Assembly: GCF_030056575.1 (NCBI RefSeq)
Contig: NZ_JASHHX010000001.1
Location: forward strand, 1-64,000
DNA from: Rhodoblastus sp. 17X3
GTDB lineage: Bacteria > Pseudomonadota > Alphaproteobacteria > Rhizobiales > Beijerinckiaceae
Length of the DNA: 64,000 nt
Reading direction: 5' to 3'
This document shows positions 1 through 8,354 of the stretch, piece after piece. The stretch's first letter is position 1. Every line of letters starts with the position of its first letter. The notes beneath the pieces are model-generated. The model made no database searches, had not been told where the DNA came from, and saw nothing but the letters and a program-made list of their open reading frames with translations. The translations under genes and the position numbers were made by a program.

Positions 1-654
1 CGATAGTTGACGCCGCGCGATCGCAAGATCCGGGGCGTTTTCTTTTTGCGCGGCTCCCGCGCAGGCCGCGAGAATCGCCGCGAGGTCGCCGTGAAGAATA
101 GCGTCGTGCTCCTTGGCTTCCGCGCGAGGGTGAAGGTCGATCCGATCGATCATCGAACGGATAAGATCCATGGCCTCGACCCGGTCCGGCCCCTCTAGGA
201 TCGCTTCCAGTCGTTCGACCTTACGGCGGTAAAGCTCCGGCAGGTTCGGGTTCGCAAGGATCGTCATCTCGGTCTCGGCCGCCGCAACGTCACCGACATC
301 GAGCGCCTGGCGTTCATTCTGAAGGGTCTTCAGCCGTTCCTTCATGGAAGGTTCGTAAAGGCCATTCTCGATCGCCCGCATCATTCCGGATATCTTGCGA
401 TCGATCTCCGCGCATTTACGCGCTCGTTTTGCGTCATTTGCCTTGCGTGCACGGCGCAGGGAGGCGACTTGGTCCTGCATCGCCTTGATGAACTCCGTGA
501 CGAGATCGGGCGCCAAAAGCCTTTCCTTGAGCCCGTCAAAAACGCGCGCCTCAATTTCTTGCCGTGTGATCGTGCGATTGTTGTCGCAGGCTCCCTTCTG
601 CTTTCGCGTGGCGCAGCCGTAGCGGTTCTTGCCAATGATCGTGTATCCGCATGG
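1..654 (-). pseudogene. Large serine recombinase, C-terminal remnant (runs off left edge)
   Basis: Read on the minus strand, codons 654 down to 1 are open and give the C-terminal part of a large serine recombinase. It begins inside the zinc beta-ribbon (YTIIGKNRYGCA, then KGACDNN) and continues with RTITRQEIEARVFDGLKERLL and the long coiled-coil helices typical of the family. Upstream, an in-frame TGA (655-657) and a garbled stretch replace the first half of the zinc ribbon (the usual LLxCxxCGG). No catalytic resolvase domain is found in 660-980. The 3' end lies beyond position 1. I infer the decayed tail of an integrase or resolvase from a former mobile element. Family assignment is good. 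Whether any product is made is doubtful. Confidence 0.75.
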
Positions 655-982
655 TCAAGGATTAGGGAGGGCTTATTTGGCGGCCAAGAAGGGGGCGGAC
701 CAGCAGGGAGGACGAATGACGCCTTTCCGCGGAAAGCGTCCATCGCCGAAGCGGCGGCATGCGGCTCGAAGCCGACTTTCCCAAACAAGCCCGCGACGGT
801 CTCAAGTTGACCCGTTCCGGTCGTCCGTCGATATCACCTGGTGCAGCAATTGTTAGCGGAAAGCTGACTTTATCAATTGACGGGCGACATCGGTTAGCCT
901 GACCCGCTTCTACAACGTGGCAAGTCCCGCTTTCCGCGACGATTGTACTCGATTGGCAAACAACCAATGCACGACGGTATGG

Positions 983-1303
983 CTAAATCCCCGATCCGCT
1001 GTCCTCGCTCAGGAAGGGAGGCTCAGGCAAATCGGCATCCAAAAGAGCAGCGCGGCGCGTCGGAAAATTCGTCGGCAGCGGCATCCAGAAAACCAACTCC
1101 GTATCAGTATAGACGAACTGGCATTCCGCATCCGAATCCACTGCGATCCAGCAGTCGTCGCTCGAATGCTTTGGACGTCCCCATTTGACGACATCGACTT
1201 CGCCCGCCCCTTGCTCCGAGGCGCGAATGATCACGAGAAGCCGCGCGCCGTCCCTTGGTGCTGTGGCGATGGGCCGCCACGTACCGAAATCTGTTCCGCT
1301 CAT
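983..1303 (-). CDS. DUF551-like small protein
   Basis: A 106-residue protein that starts with WRPIATAPRDGARLLV and later carries ELVFWMPLP. This matches the small phage- and island-associated proteins that begin W-x-P-I-x-x-A-P-x-D-G and end near W-M-P-L-P (DUF551-like). It has no signal peptide or membrane segment. Function of the family is unknown to me. It sits between the recombinase remnant and the chromate-like cluster, fitting an accessory origin. The start is the ATG complementary to 1301-1303. The tail after WMPLP is poorly conserved in character and could be extended by mutation. Confidence 0.55.
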   Translation of the reverse strand: MSGTDFGTWRPIATAPRDGARLLVIIRASEQGAGEVDVVKWGRPKHSSDDCWIAVDSDAECQFVYTDTELVFWMPLPTNFPTRRAALLDADLPEPPFLSEDSGSGI

Positions 1304-1960
1304 CGCTAGATCCCTTCGAGGCTTTCAAAGTCGCACGAAGCTTATGAAATTAGATAGGACGCGCAAGACCCTTGTGCTGGATCTTAAGCCGCAAAGGGCC
1401 GGAGCGCTGAAACGCGGCCAGTTGTTAGCTGACTGCTTCGCGGACTGCGCCGATATCTTCGATCGCAAGGAAAGCGCCGAAGTCAGTTCTGGCCGAATAA
1501 TATGTCAGTGCTGAACGGCGCCGATTTGATCGGTTCACGGCCCTTCGTTCCCGCAGGCGCTATCAAATCCATTCGTTGGAATTGAGGGGATGTTGCCGTT
1601 TGTGATCGTTTCCGTCGATGAGGTCGCACGATCGCTTTTTGCTGAAGGCGGGGGTCGGTTCGACCATAGCCGAACTCACCAGGGTCGATGGCGCCGAGCA
1701 GCGGCTTTGACAATGGCGTCGAGGCTCCAAAAAACGCCATCGGAACGCCAGGCCAGAGATGGGAGCGGTCATTCGGGCAAATGGAGCCCCTTTAACATAT
1801 TTGTCCCACGACCAGCAGAAGCGGGCGCTTTGGGCGAGGGAGGGACCAATATTGACAAATGCGCGGCGTGGAGTTCTATTCCGCGCCATGGGGAACGCGG
1901 TCTCCCCACGAGGCGACATGCCGAAGAATCGCGTCCCGCTCTTTAAGCCGAGGACGCTGC
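1304..1960. other. No convincing gene
   Basis: Several overlapping short open frames exist on both strands, but none shows a recognisable domain, a good ribosome binding site or a consistent codon pattern. One plus-strand frame from 1759 reads through the chrB-like start in another frame. I interpret this stretch as degraded accessory DNA plus the leader of the cluster starting at 1961. Confidence 0.4.
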
Positions 1961-2785
1961 ATGTCTGCCTATACGACGATATCTCCCGATAAGCTCTCGC
2001 GCCTGCTGGGCTCGCCCAAGGGGCCCACTCTGATCGATACCCGCCAGGAAGCGGAATTCGCCTCCGACCCGCGCCTAATTCCCGGTGCAGTCCGTCGAGA
2101 CGCCGGCGCCATCCCGCTCTGGGGGCGAACTCTCGCAGGAACGGCGACGATCGTGATCGGCCAACGAGGGGCGGATCGCAGCCACGGCGTCGCGGCCTGG
2201 CTTCGTCACGAGGGCGTGCGCGCCGAGACGCTGGAAGGAGGCCATGAGGCCTGGGCGGCGGCAGGTTTGCCGCTGGTTCCCGAAATGAAATTGCCCCCGC
2301 GCGACGTGCAAGGCCGCACCATCTGGGTGACGCGCGCGAGGCCGAAGGTCGACCGGATAGCCTGTCCCTGGCTGATCCGCCGCTTCGTCGATCCCAACGC
2401 CGTGTTTCTCTTCGTTCCCCCAGCGGACGTTCTCGGCGTGGCCGAAACGTTCCAGGCGGCGCCCTTCGATGTCGAAGGCGTGTTCTGGTCGCATCGCGGC
2501 GCCAATTGCGTCTTCGACGCGATGGTCGACGAACTCGGCCTCAAAACGGAGCCGCTGTTGCGGCTGGCGGCCATAGTGCGCGGCGCAGACACCGCGCGGC
2601 TCGATCTCGTTCCCGAGGCCGCCGGACTGCTCGCGGCCTCGCTCGGCCTGTCGCGCCTTCACGCGGACGATCTGGACCAGCTTGAAGCCGGGCTCGCGCT
2701 TTACGACGCCTTCTACCGTTGGTGTCGCGACGCCGTCGACGAATCGCACGCCGCGCACGCCGCCGCGCCCGGGAAAAGGAAATGA
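1961..2785 (+). CDS. chrB: Rhodanese-like plus ChrB C-terminal domain protein
   Basis: 274 residues. Residues ~10-105 look like a rhodanese fold (LIDTRQEAEF near the start, LEGGHEAW at the end). Residues ~125-260 match the chromate-resistance ChrB C-terminal domain (WVTRARPKVDRIACPWLIRR, then FWSHRGANCVFDAMV). In the rhodanese part the position where an active-site Cys is expected reads VIGQRGADRS, so sulfurtransferase activity is unlikely. The ATG at 1961 is preceded by GAGG at a good distance; an upstream in-frame start at 1859 has no such signal. ChrB proteins act as chromate-responsive regulators or accessory factors. Here it is the first gene of a rightward cluster with an SOD and an MFS transporter but no ChrA, so the inducer is uncertain. 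Confidence 0.8.
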   Translation: MSAYTTISPDKLSRLLGSPKGPTLIDTRQEAEFASDPRLIPGAVRRDAGAIPLWGRTLAGTATIVIGQRGADRSHGVAAWLRHEGVRAETLEGGHEAWAAAGLPLVPEMKLPPRDVQGRTIWVTRARPKVDRIACPWLIRRFVDPNAVFLFVPPADVLGVAETFQAAPFDVEGVFWSHRGANCVFDAMVDELGLKTEPLLRLAAIVRGADTARLDLVPEAAGLLAASLGLSRLHADDLDQLEAGLALYDAFYRWCRDAVDESHAAHAAAPGKRK

Positions 2786-2851
2786 CGGAATTGACGACGC
2801 TGCTGCTTCTAACCGGGTGGCCGCATATTCGCCGCAGTTGGAGGAACTGCC

Positions 2852-3577
2852 ATGCCACATCCAATCGAACGTCGAAGCTTTTTGCAGGGCGCCGGAGCGC
2901 TTTCGGGGGCCGCAATCCTCGCCGTCAACGCTGAAGCCTCCGCTCGCGCTGAAACTGTGTCCATTCATGGGAAGAAGCCGATGTCCTATGAACCAAAACC
3001 GATGTCTTTCGACCCCAAAAACGTCAAAGGCATTTCAGATAAAGTCCTCGTCAGCCATTACGAGAACAATTACCTTGGCGCGGTGAAGCGCCTCAACGCC
3101 ATCGGCGTGCAACTGGCGGAACTCGATTTCGTTAAGGCGCCGAATTTTATCGTCAACGGCCTCAAGCGCGAAGAACTCATCGCCCTGAATTCAATGATCT
3201 TGCATGAGGCCTATTTCGACAGCCTCGGCGGCGGCGGCGCGCCCTTGGACGCGCTCGCCGACGCGATCGACCGCGACTTCGGCAGTTTAGATCGCTGGCG
3301 CTCGGAATTTTCCGCGATGGGCAAGGCCGAGGGCGGCGGGTCCGGATGGGTCATCCTCGCTTTTTCTCCGCGCGACAAGAGGTTGGTCAATCAATGGGCC
3401 GCCGACCACACGACGACGATCGCCGGCGGTCGGCCAATTCTCGTACTCGATATGTACGAGCACGCCTATCACATGGATTATGGAGCGAAAGCTGGCGCCT
3501 ATGTCGACGCCTTCATGGAGGCGATCCGCTGGGACAACGCCGCCAAGCTCTTCGACCAATATAGCCGCGAGGAGTGA
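2852..3577 (+). CDS. Exported Fe/Mn superoxide dismutase (ChrC-like)
   Basis: 241 residues. The N-terminus has a twin-arginine-type signal (ERRSFLQGAGALSGAA), so export to the periplasm is likely. The SOD fold follows, with all four metal ligands recognisable: His in SHYENNYLG, His in LHEAYFDSLGG, and Asp and His in LDMYEHAYHMDYG. It would dismutate superoxide. SODs (ChrC) accompany chrB genes in several chromate loci, where chromate reduction creates oxidative stress; that is family knowledge, and its use here is inferred. It lies 66 bases after chrB on the same strand. Confidence 0.85.
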   Translation: MPHPIERRSFLQGAGALSGAAILAVNAEASARAETVSIHGKKPMSYEPKPMSFDPKNVKGISDKVLVSHYENNYLGAVKRLNAIGVQLAELDFVKAPNFIVNGLKREELIALNSMILHEAYFDSLGGGGAPLDALADAIDRDFGSLDRWRSEFSAMGKAEGGGSGWVILAFSPRDKRLVNQWAADHTTTIAGGRPILVLDMYEHAYHMDYGAKAGAYVDAFMEAIRWDNAAKLFDQYSREE

Positions 3578-3634
3578 GCCCGACGCCGTGCTCCTCTTCG
3601 CTGCGATCGAAAGGCGCCGCTGGACGACGATCCC

Positions 3635-4687
3635 ATGAAACCTCACTCAGGCTACGTTGTTGGCGCGCCGGCCCTTATGCTGGCCGCCGCGGCTGCGTGC
3701 TTCCCGATCTGCGTGCTGTTCGCGACCGATGTGGCGACGGCGCTTGGCCTCGGCGAAGCTCCCGCCGCGACAGTTCCGGAATTGACCCTGGCGGAAGCTA
3801 TTCCGCTCGGCGCGGTCAAAGGCCGACTCGACCATATGGCCATCGATTTGCGCCGCGGACGGCTGTTTGTCGCGGAACTGGCGAACAACTCCCTCGCCGT
3901 CATCGACTTGAAGGCGGGCAAATTGGCTCAGCGGATAAAAGGACTGAGCGAGCCGCAGGGCGTCGCTTATGCGCCGGAAACGGATCGCTTGTTCATCGCC
4001 AATGGCGGCACGGGCGTCGTCCAGATGCGCAAGGGCGATGATCTCGCGCTCATCCGGGAAATCGCCTTGGGCGAGGATGCCGACAATATCCGCTTGGACG
4101 GTCCTGACAGGGTCATCGTCGGTTATGGCGGCGGCGCCCTCGCAGTGCTCGACGCGGCAAGCAGCGAGAAAACCACGGACATTCCGCTTGCGGCGCATCC
4201 TGAGGCTTTTCTGCCCGAGCCGGGCGGCGACCGCATTTTTGTCAATGAGCCGCGCGTCTTGCGGACCGCCGTGATCGCGCGCGCGTCCAGACAGGAGACG
4301 GCGCACTGGGGCGCGCCGGGCGCGGCGGCCAATTTTCCGATGGCGCTGGACGTGAAGGGGCGCCGGCTATTCATCGTCTACCGCTTGCCAGCCCTGATCG
4401 CAGCCATCGACACAAGCAGCGGCGCGCTTTCGAGCCAGTTCGCAACCTGCCGCGACGCCGACGACGTCTTTCACGACGCCGCGCGCGACCGCGTTTACGT
4501 TATCTGCGGCGAAGGCGCGATCGCCGTGCTCGACGCCAGCCATGGCGGCCTTCGAAGCCAGTCGCTGCTGCAAACCCGCTCTGGCGCGCGCACCGGCCTG
4601 TTTGCGCCTGAACGCGACCGTTTGTTCGTCGCCGTTCCAGCCCATGCGGGCCGACCAGCCGAAATCCGGGCCTATCGGCCGAAATGA
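3635..4687 (+). CDS. Exported YncE-like beta-propeller protein
   Basis: 350 residues with a hydrophobic N-terminal segment (ALMLAAAAACFPICVLF) acting as signal peptide or anchor. The rest consists of repeated blades of the type GRLFVAELANNSLAVIDLKAG, RLFIANGGTGVV and DRVYVICGEGAIAVLDASHGG. This is the YncE/YVTN seven-bladed propeller type. Such proteins bind ligands or partners in the periplasm; no catalytic site can be assigned. It lies 57 bases after the SOD gene and appears co-transcribed. Confidence 0.7.
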   Translation: MKPHSGYVVGAPALMLAAAAACFPICVLFATDVATALGLGEAPAATVPELTLAEAIPLGAVKGRLDHMAIDLRRGRLFVAELANNSLAVIDLKAGKLAQRIKGLSEPQGVAYAPETDRLFIANGGTGVVQMRKGDDLALIREIALGEDADNIRLDGPDRVIVGYGGGALAVLDAASSEKTTDIPLAAHPEAFLPEPGGDRIFVNEPRVLRTAVIARASRQETAHWGAPGAAANFPMALDVKGRRLFIVYRLPALIAAIDTSSGALSSQFATCRDADDVFHDAARDRVYVICGEGAIAVLDASHGGLRSQSLLQTRSGARTGLFAPERDRLFVAVPAHAGRPAEIRAYRPK

Positions 4688-4736
4688 CGCGCTCTTGGGC
4701 GCGGAACAGCAACCAAGTGGGAACGAATTGATCGCA

Positions 4737-5096
4737 ATGCGGAAAATGACCGGAATGGGGCTATTCGCCACGAGCCTCATAGTCTGCTCTGCGGCCTTCG
4801 GCGCTTCACCGCAGAGCGAAGGGTTTCGACAGCTTACAGGTCCCCAAATCACGCAGGCGCTCGTCGGCAGGACGTTTTCCGATGACATCCATTTCTCCTT
4901 TCGCTATCGCCCCAAGGGCGTGATCGAGGGGATGAGCATGGGCCGCAAAGTCACGGACAAATGGGTGATCCAGGGCAATCGCCTCTGCGTGACCGACAGT
5001 TTTGGTCAGAGCTGCTATGTCGTCTGGAAGAAGGGCGCCGCGGTGAAGCTCGTCGTCGAAGGGACGGAAGTCATACTCGACGGTTTTGTGCGGTGA
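4737..5096 (+). CDS. Small exported protein of unknown function
   Basis: 119 residues. MRKMTGMGLFATSLIVCSAAFGAS looks like a cleavable signal peptide. The mature part ends in a beta-rich pattern (KWVIQGNRLCVTDSFGQSCYVVWKKG) with two cysteines that could pair in the periplasm. I do not recognise a named family with certainty. The start at 4737 gives the signal peptide; the same frame is open further upstream inside the preceding gene. The stop overlaps a possible GTG start of the following transporter gene. Confidence 0.6.
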   Translation: MRKMTGMGLFATSLIVCSAAFGASPQSEGFRQLTGPQITQALVGRTFSDDIHFSFRYRPKGVIEGMSMGRKVTDKWVIQGNRLCVTDSFGQSCYVVWKKGAAVKLVVEGTEVILDGFVR

Positions 5097-5134
5097 CCAA
5101 ACAACGAGCAACAAGCGGCTCCCGATTGCAACCA

Positions 5135-6325
5135 ATGGGCGCGCCGCTAACGCTTCTCTTTTTGGCGCGTGGAACGCGCGACTTCGGCGATGGCTTCGTC
5201 GCGGTGCTGCTGCCGCTTCACCTGCTGCGCCTCGGCTTTTCGGCATTCGAAGTCGGCGCGCTGGCGGGGACGGCGCTGCTCGGTTCCGCCTTGCTCACCT
5301 TGGCGATCGGCCATCTTGGAACGCGCCATGATCTCCGGCGCTTGCTGCTCTGCGCCGCCGGCCTGATGACGGCGACCGGTCTGGCCCTGTCGCTTGTCGA
5401 CGCCTACGCGCCCCTGCTCGTCGTCGCCTTTGTCGGGACCATCAACCCCTCCGGCGGCAGCGCCAGCGCCTTCGTCCCGATCGAACACGCCGTCATGACG
5501 CGCGAGGCGACGGACGCGGATCGCACGCGGGTGTTCGCCCGCTATAGCCTCGTCGGGGCCTTGGCCGGGGCCGGAGGCGCTCTCGCCGCGTCGCTGCCCG
5601 ACTTTCTCGTCAGAGCTGGCGCGTCGGAGCCATCCGCCACAAAAGCGATGTTCCTTCTTTATGCGGCGCTCGGGCTTGGCGGCGGTCTTCTCTATGCTTG
5701 CGTTCCGCGCCGCCCGCCGCCGCCCGAACAGGCGGCAGGCGCAGCGCTCGGTCCGTCGCGCAAGATCGTCTACAAGCTCGCCGCCTTGTTCAGCCTCGAC
5801 GCTTTCGCTGGCGGCTTTGTCGTTCAGTCCCTGTTGGCTCTTTGGCTATTCCAGCGTTTCGATCTGTCGCTTTCTCAAGCCAGCCTGTTCTTCTTCTGGA
5901 CCGGCGTGCTCTCCGCATTCTCGTTTCCGGTCGCCGCATGGCTGGCGGCCCGCATCGGCCTCGTCAATACGATGGTGTTCACCCACATTCCGTCGAGCGC
6001 CTGCCTCATCGCAGCCGCCTTCGCGCCGTCGTTGCCCTTGACCCTGGGGCTGTTGCTGGCGCGAGCGGCGCTCTCGCAGATGGACGTGCCGACACGCTCA
6101 TCCTATGTCATGGCCGTGGTCACCCCGCCTGAACGCGCGGCCGCCGCGAGCTTCACTTCTGTTCCGCGCAGCCTCGCCTCATCGCTGAGCCCGGCGCTCG
6201 CCGGCGCGCTTTTCGCCTTGTCCTGGCCGGCGGCGCCGCTCGTCATCTGCGGCAGCCTCAAGATCGTCTATGACCTCTTGCTGCTGCGCCAATTCCGGCA
6301 TCTGAAACCGCCAGAGGAATCTTGA
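5135..6325 (+). CDS. MFS transporter
   Basis: About 396 residues, nearly all hydrophobic, with roughly 12 membrane segments. The start of the protein carries FLARGTRDFGDGFVAVLLPLHL and a loop TRHDLRR after the second or third helix, in line with the major facilitator superfamily. The ATG at 5135 has no clear Shine-Dalgarno sequence. An in-frame GTG at 5093 overlaps the previous stop (GTGA), giving 14 more residues through translational coupling, and is a real alternative. As ChrA is absent, this is the only inner-membrane transporter in the cluster and could be the exporter for whatever ion or compound the cluster handles. The substrate is not known. Confidence 0.75.
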   Translation: MGAPLTLLFLARGTRDFGDGFVAVLLPLHLLRLGFSAFEVGALAGTALLGSALLTLAIGHLGTRHDLRRLLLCAAGLMTATGLALSLVDAYAPLLVVAFVGTINPSGGSASAFVPIEHAVMTREATDADRTRVFARYSLVGALAGAGGALAASLPDFLVRAGASEPSATKAMFLLYAALGLGGGLLYACVPRRPPPPEQAAGAALGPSRKIVYKLAALFSLDAFAGGFVVQSLLALWLFQRFDLSLSQASLFFFWTGVLSAFSFPVAAWLAARIGLVNTMVFTHIPSSACLIAAAFAPSLPLTLGLLLARAALSQMDVPTRSSYVMAVVTPPERAAAASFTSVPRSLASSLSPALAGALFALSWPAAPLVICGSLKIVYDLLLLRQFRHLKPPEES

Positions 6326-6566
6326 GTTCGACATGGCGCATGGTGAAAGCGCGACCTCCCGATGTTCAACTTGGCGATCGACTGCAAACTGAGACGCCGC
6401 GATCTTGCCTGCCTGAAAATCGACGATTGGTGTATTGGCGGCAGACTGCGCGACCGCGCGACGATCATCCAAAATTGACGGAAAGTGCGGTTCAATTCGA
6501 ACGCACGTAACAGACCCCTCGAAATTGGAGAGAATCGGCGAGCGCCACGCAAAGGTCTCCTTCGGT

Positions 6567-6896
6567 TCAGGGGGCAATATTCAGCGCGCCTTTCATTCCA
6601 GGATGAAAGCGACAAAAGTAATGGATGTCGCCTTCTCGCTTGAGCATAGTCCTGCCTTTCGCACCGGGCGGCAGGTCAATATCGAAACTGCCGTCCGTGG
6701 CGGTCGCTGTATGCCGGAAGATATCGGCGTTGTTCCATTCAATGACGTCGCCGACCCGCAGTCCCTCTGGCGCCTCGCCATAGGCGAGATGATTCACGAC
6801 GATCGAATGCACCGACGGATCAGCCGTCGCGCCGCCCGTCGCGATCAAGGCTACGAGCGAGGCTGTCAGCGTCCTTGTGACCATAGATTTGATCAT
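6567..6896 (-). CDS. Exported cupredoxin (plastocyanin/amicyanin-like)
   Basis: 109 residues with a signal peptide (TLTASLVALIATGGATA). The mature part is a single cupredoxin domain. Type-1 copper ligands are visible: His in DIFRHTATA, and Cys, His and Met in the loop YFCRFHPGMKG near the C-terminus. It should bind one copper and act in periplasmic electron transfer or copper handling. It is the second gene of a leftward pair, 9 bases after the DUF4142 gene, divergent from the ECF sigma gene. Confidence 0.85.
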   Translation of the reverse strand: MIKSMVTRTLTASLVALIATGGATADPSVHSIVVNHLAYGEAPEGLRVGDVIEWNNADIFRHTATATDGSFDIDLPPGAKGRTMLKREGDIHYFCRFHPGMKGALNIAP

Positions 6897-6905
6897 GCAA
6901 GCAAC

Positions 6906-7433
6906 CTATTTCAGCTCGCCAACGAGATGTTCGGCGTGCTTTTCATGTTCCGTAAAAAGCTTCAATCCAGTCTCCAGGAGTCCCTTCAGTTCGGTGTTTT
7001 TCGCTGAAGGAATCAAGCTGCCGGCAAGGGCGCCGTTGACAGTCTTGTGATAGGCGACTTCGTTCTCGGCATAGGCCTTGTCGAAAGCGGAACCGCTCAG
7101 CTTAGCCAATTCCCCTCTTTTCTTGTCGGCCCCTTGCACGAGGGATTGACTGGTGGCGTTGTCCTCGGGCTTGACATTGAGCTTCTTGACCAGCGCAAGC
7201 GCCTGATTATTGACGGCCGCATGATCTCTGGCCATTTCTTCCGCGAATGCGCGGACGTCTTTATCCTTCGACTTCTGCAGCGCCTGGTTCGCCGCCTCAA
7301 TGTCGATCTGTCCCGCAGTATAGGCGATGTGAGCGATTTGCGGGTCGGTTAGCGGTGAAGGCGATTGCGCTTGCGCGCCGATCGCCAAAGCGCACAGGGC
7401 CGCGCCCGCGAGGATGCTTCGTGCATGGATCAT
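6906..7433 (-). CDS. DUF4142 exported protein
   Basis: 175 residues. Signal peptide (ILAGAALCALAIGAQAQS), then a helical ferritin-like DUF4142 domain (LTDPQIAHIAYTAGQIDIEA; FAEEMARDHAAVNNQA; late FTEHEKHAEHLVGELK). The start is the ATG complementary to 7431-7433, preceded by AAGGAG at good spacing; the frame is open further upstream but without such a signal. DUF4142 proteins are periplasmic and often stress- or sigma-factor-linked; no enzymatic role is established. It is first in the pair with the cupredoxin gene. Confidence 0.85.
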   Translation of the reverse strand: MIHARSILAGAALCALAIGAQAQSPSPLTDPQIAHIAYTAGQIDIEAANQALQKSKDKDVRAFAEEMARDHAAVNNQALALVKKLNVKPEDNATSQSLVQGADKKRGELAKLSGSAFDKAYAENEVAYHKTVNGALAGSLIPSAKNTELKGLLETGLKLFTEHEKHAEHLVGELK

Positions 7434-7515
7434 GGTTGTTCTCCTTGGGGAGACGGAGGCCAACAAGCTCCGCCCCTTTTTGACGGCGGCCATTGGATGC
7501 CGGTCCTGAAAAAAG

Positions 7516-7547
7516 GTTCCCGGGAACTTTTTCCCGGCGCGACCGTC
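7516..7547 (+). promoter_or_regulatory. Probable ECF-sigma promoter with divergent GGAAC boxes
   Basis: The plus strand shows GGAAC at 7523-7527, 17 bases, then GTC at 7545-7547, matching the GGAAC-N16/17-GTC pattern of many ECF sigma promoters. It lies 85 bases before the sigma gene. The reverse box GTTCC at 7516-7520 forms a palindrome with it (GGTTCCCGGGAAC), so a leftward promoter may share the centre, though its -10 match is weak. Confidence 0.55.
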
Positions 7548-7631
7548 AATTCTCTGACGGACGCTGCGGCGCGCTTTTTTGTGCGTCGCGGGCGGATCAA
7601 CATCGCAGGCCAGGCAGTTCGGAGCATTCAA

Positions 7632-8330
7632 ATGAAAGAAAGCACGACCCGGGCCACGATTCTTGACGCCGTATCAGACATCGAACTGTTGGCGCGCACG
7701 GGAGCCGGCGACACGCAAGCATTTGTCGCGTTGATGCAGCGGCACAATCGCCGCCTTTATCGGGTCGCGAGAGCGGTGGCGGGCAATGACGTCGAGGCCG
7801 AGGACATTGTCCAGGCGGGCTGGACGCATGCCTTTGCGGCCGCAGGCGGCTTTCGCGGCGAATCCCAGGCGTCGACCTGGCTCGTGCGGATTGTCCTCAA
7901 CGAAGCTTTCGGGCGGCGAAGGAAGCAACGTCCCATGATCGAGATCGAAAAGCTGGATGACCGATTGGAGGCCGAGGTCATCGCCTTCCCTTCAAACCGA
8001 AGCAATCCGGAAACAGACGCCGAACGGGCGCAGATCCGTAAAATGCTCGAAAAAGCCATCGACGACCTTCCGCCGCCGTTTCGTACGGTCTTCATGATGC
8101 GCGCCGTCGAGGACATGACCATCGATGAGGTGGCCGCCGCGCTGAATTTACCGCAGGCCACAGTAAAGACCCGGCTGCATCGCGCTCGCGCCAGGCTCAG
8201 ATGGACGCTCGAACAACGCGTCGGAGCCAACCTGAACGAAGCGTTCTCATTCGAGGGCGCGAGGTGCCGCAGGATCACAGAACGAGTCTTGGCCGCGCTT
8301 GCGCTCACAACGCCGGATGGAGCCCCATGA
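7632..8330 (+). CDS. ECF-family RNA polymerase sigma factor
   Basis: 232 residues. Region 2 (LMQRHNRRLYRVARAVAGNDVEAEDIVQ) and region 4 (IDDLPPPFRTVFMMRAVEDMTIDEVAAALNLPQATVKTRLHRARARL) are intact. The start ATG at 7632 places region 2 at the usual distance; the frame is open upstream but without support. No anti-sigma gene follows. Instead the divergent neighbours are DUF4142 and cupredoxin genes. The promoter-like element between them suggests autoregulation and control of these two. The signal may be copper or envelope/redox stress, which is inferred. Confidence 0.88.
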   Translation: MKESTTRATILDAVSDIELLARTGAGDTQAFVALMQRHNRRLYRVARAVAGNDVEAEDIVQAGWTHAFAAAGGFRGESQASTWLVRIVLNEAFGRRRKQRPMIEIEKLDDRLEAEVIAFPSNRSNPETDAERAQIRKMLEKAIDDLPPPFRTVFMMRAVEDMTIDEVAAALNLPQATVKTRLHRARARLRWTLEQRVGANLNEAFSFEGARCRRITERVLAALALTTPDGAP

Positions 8331-8354
8331 ATTTCCGACTGATTGCAAAGTTCT

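Noticed and set aside
1759-1992. 77-codon plus-strand frame before the ChrB-like gene
   Set aside because: Overlaps the chrB start in another frame and shows no domain or ribosome binding site.
2075-2968. Minus-strand frame of 297 codons across the ChrB-like and SOD genes
   Set aside because: Spans two clear genes and an intergenic gap, with no recognisable domain.
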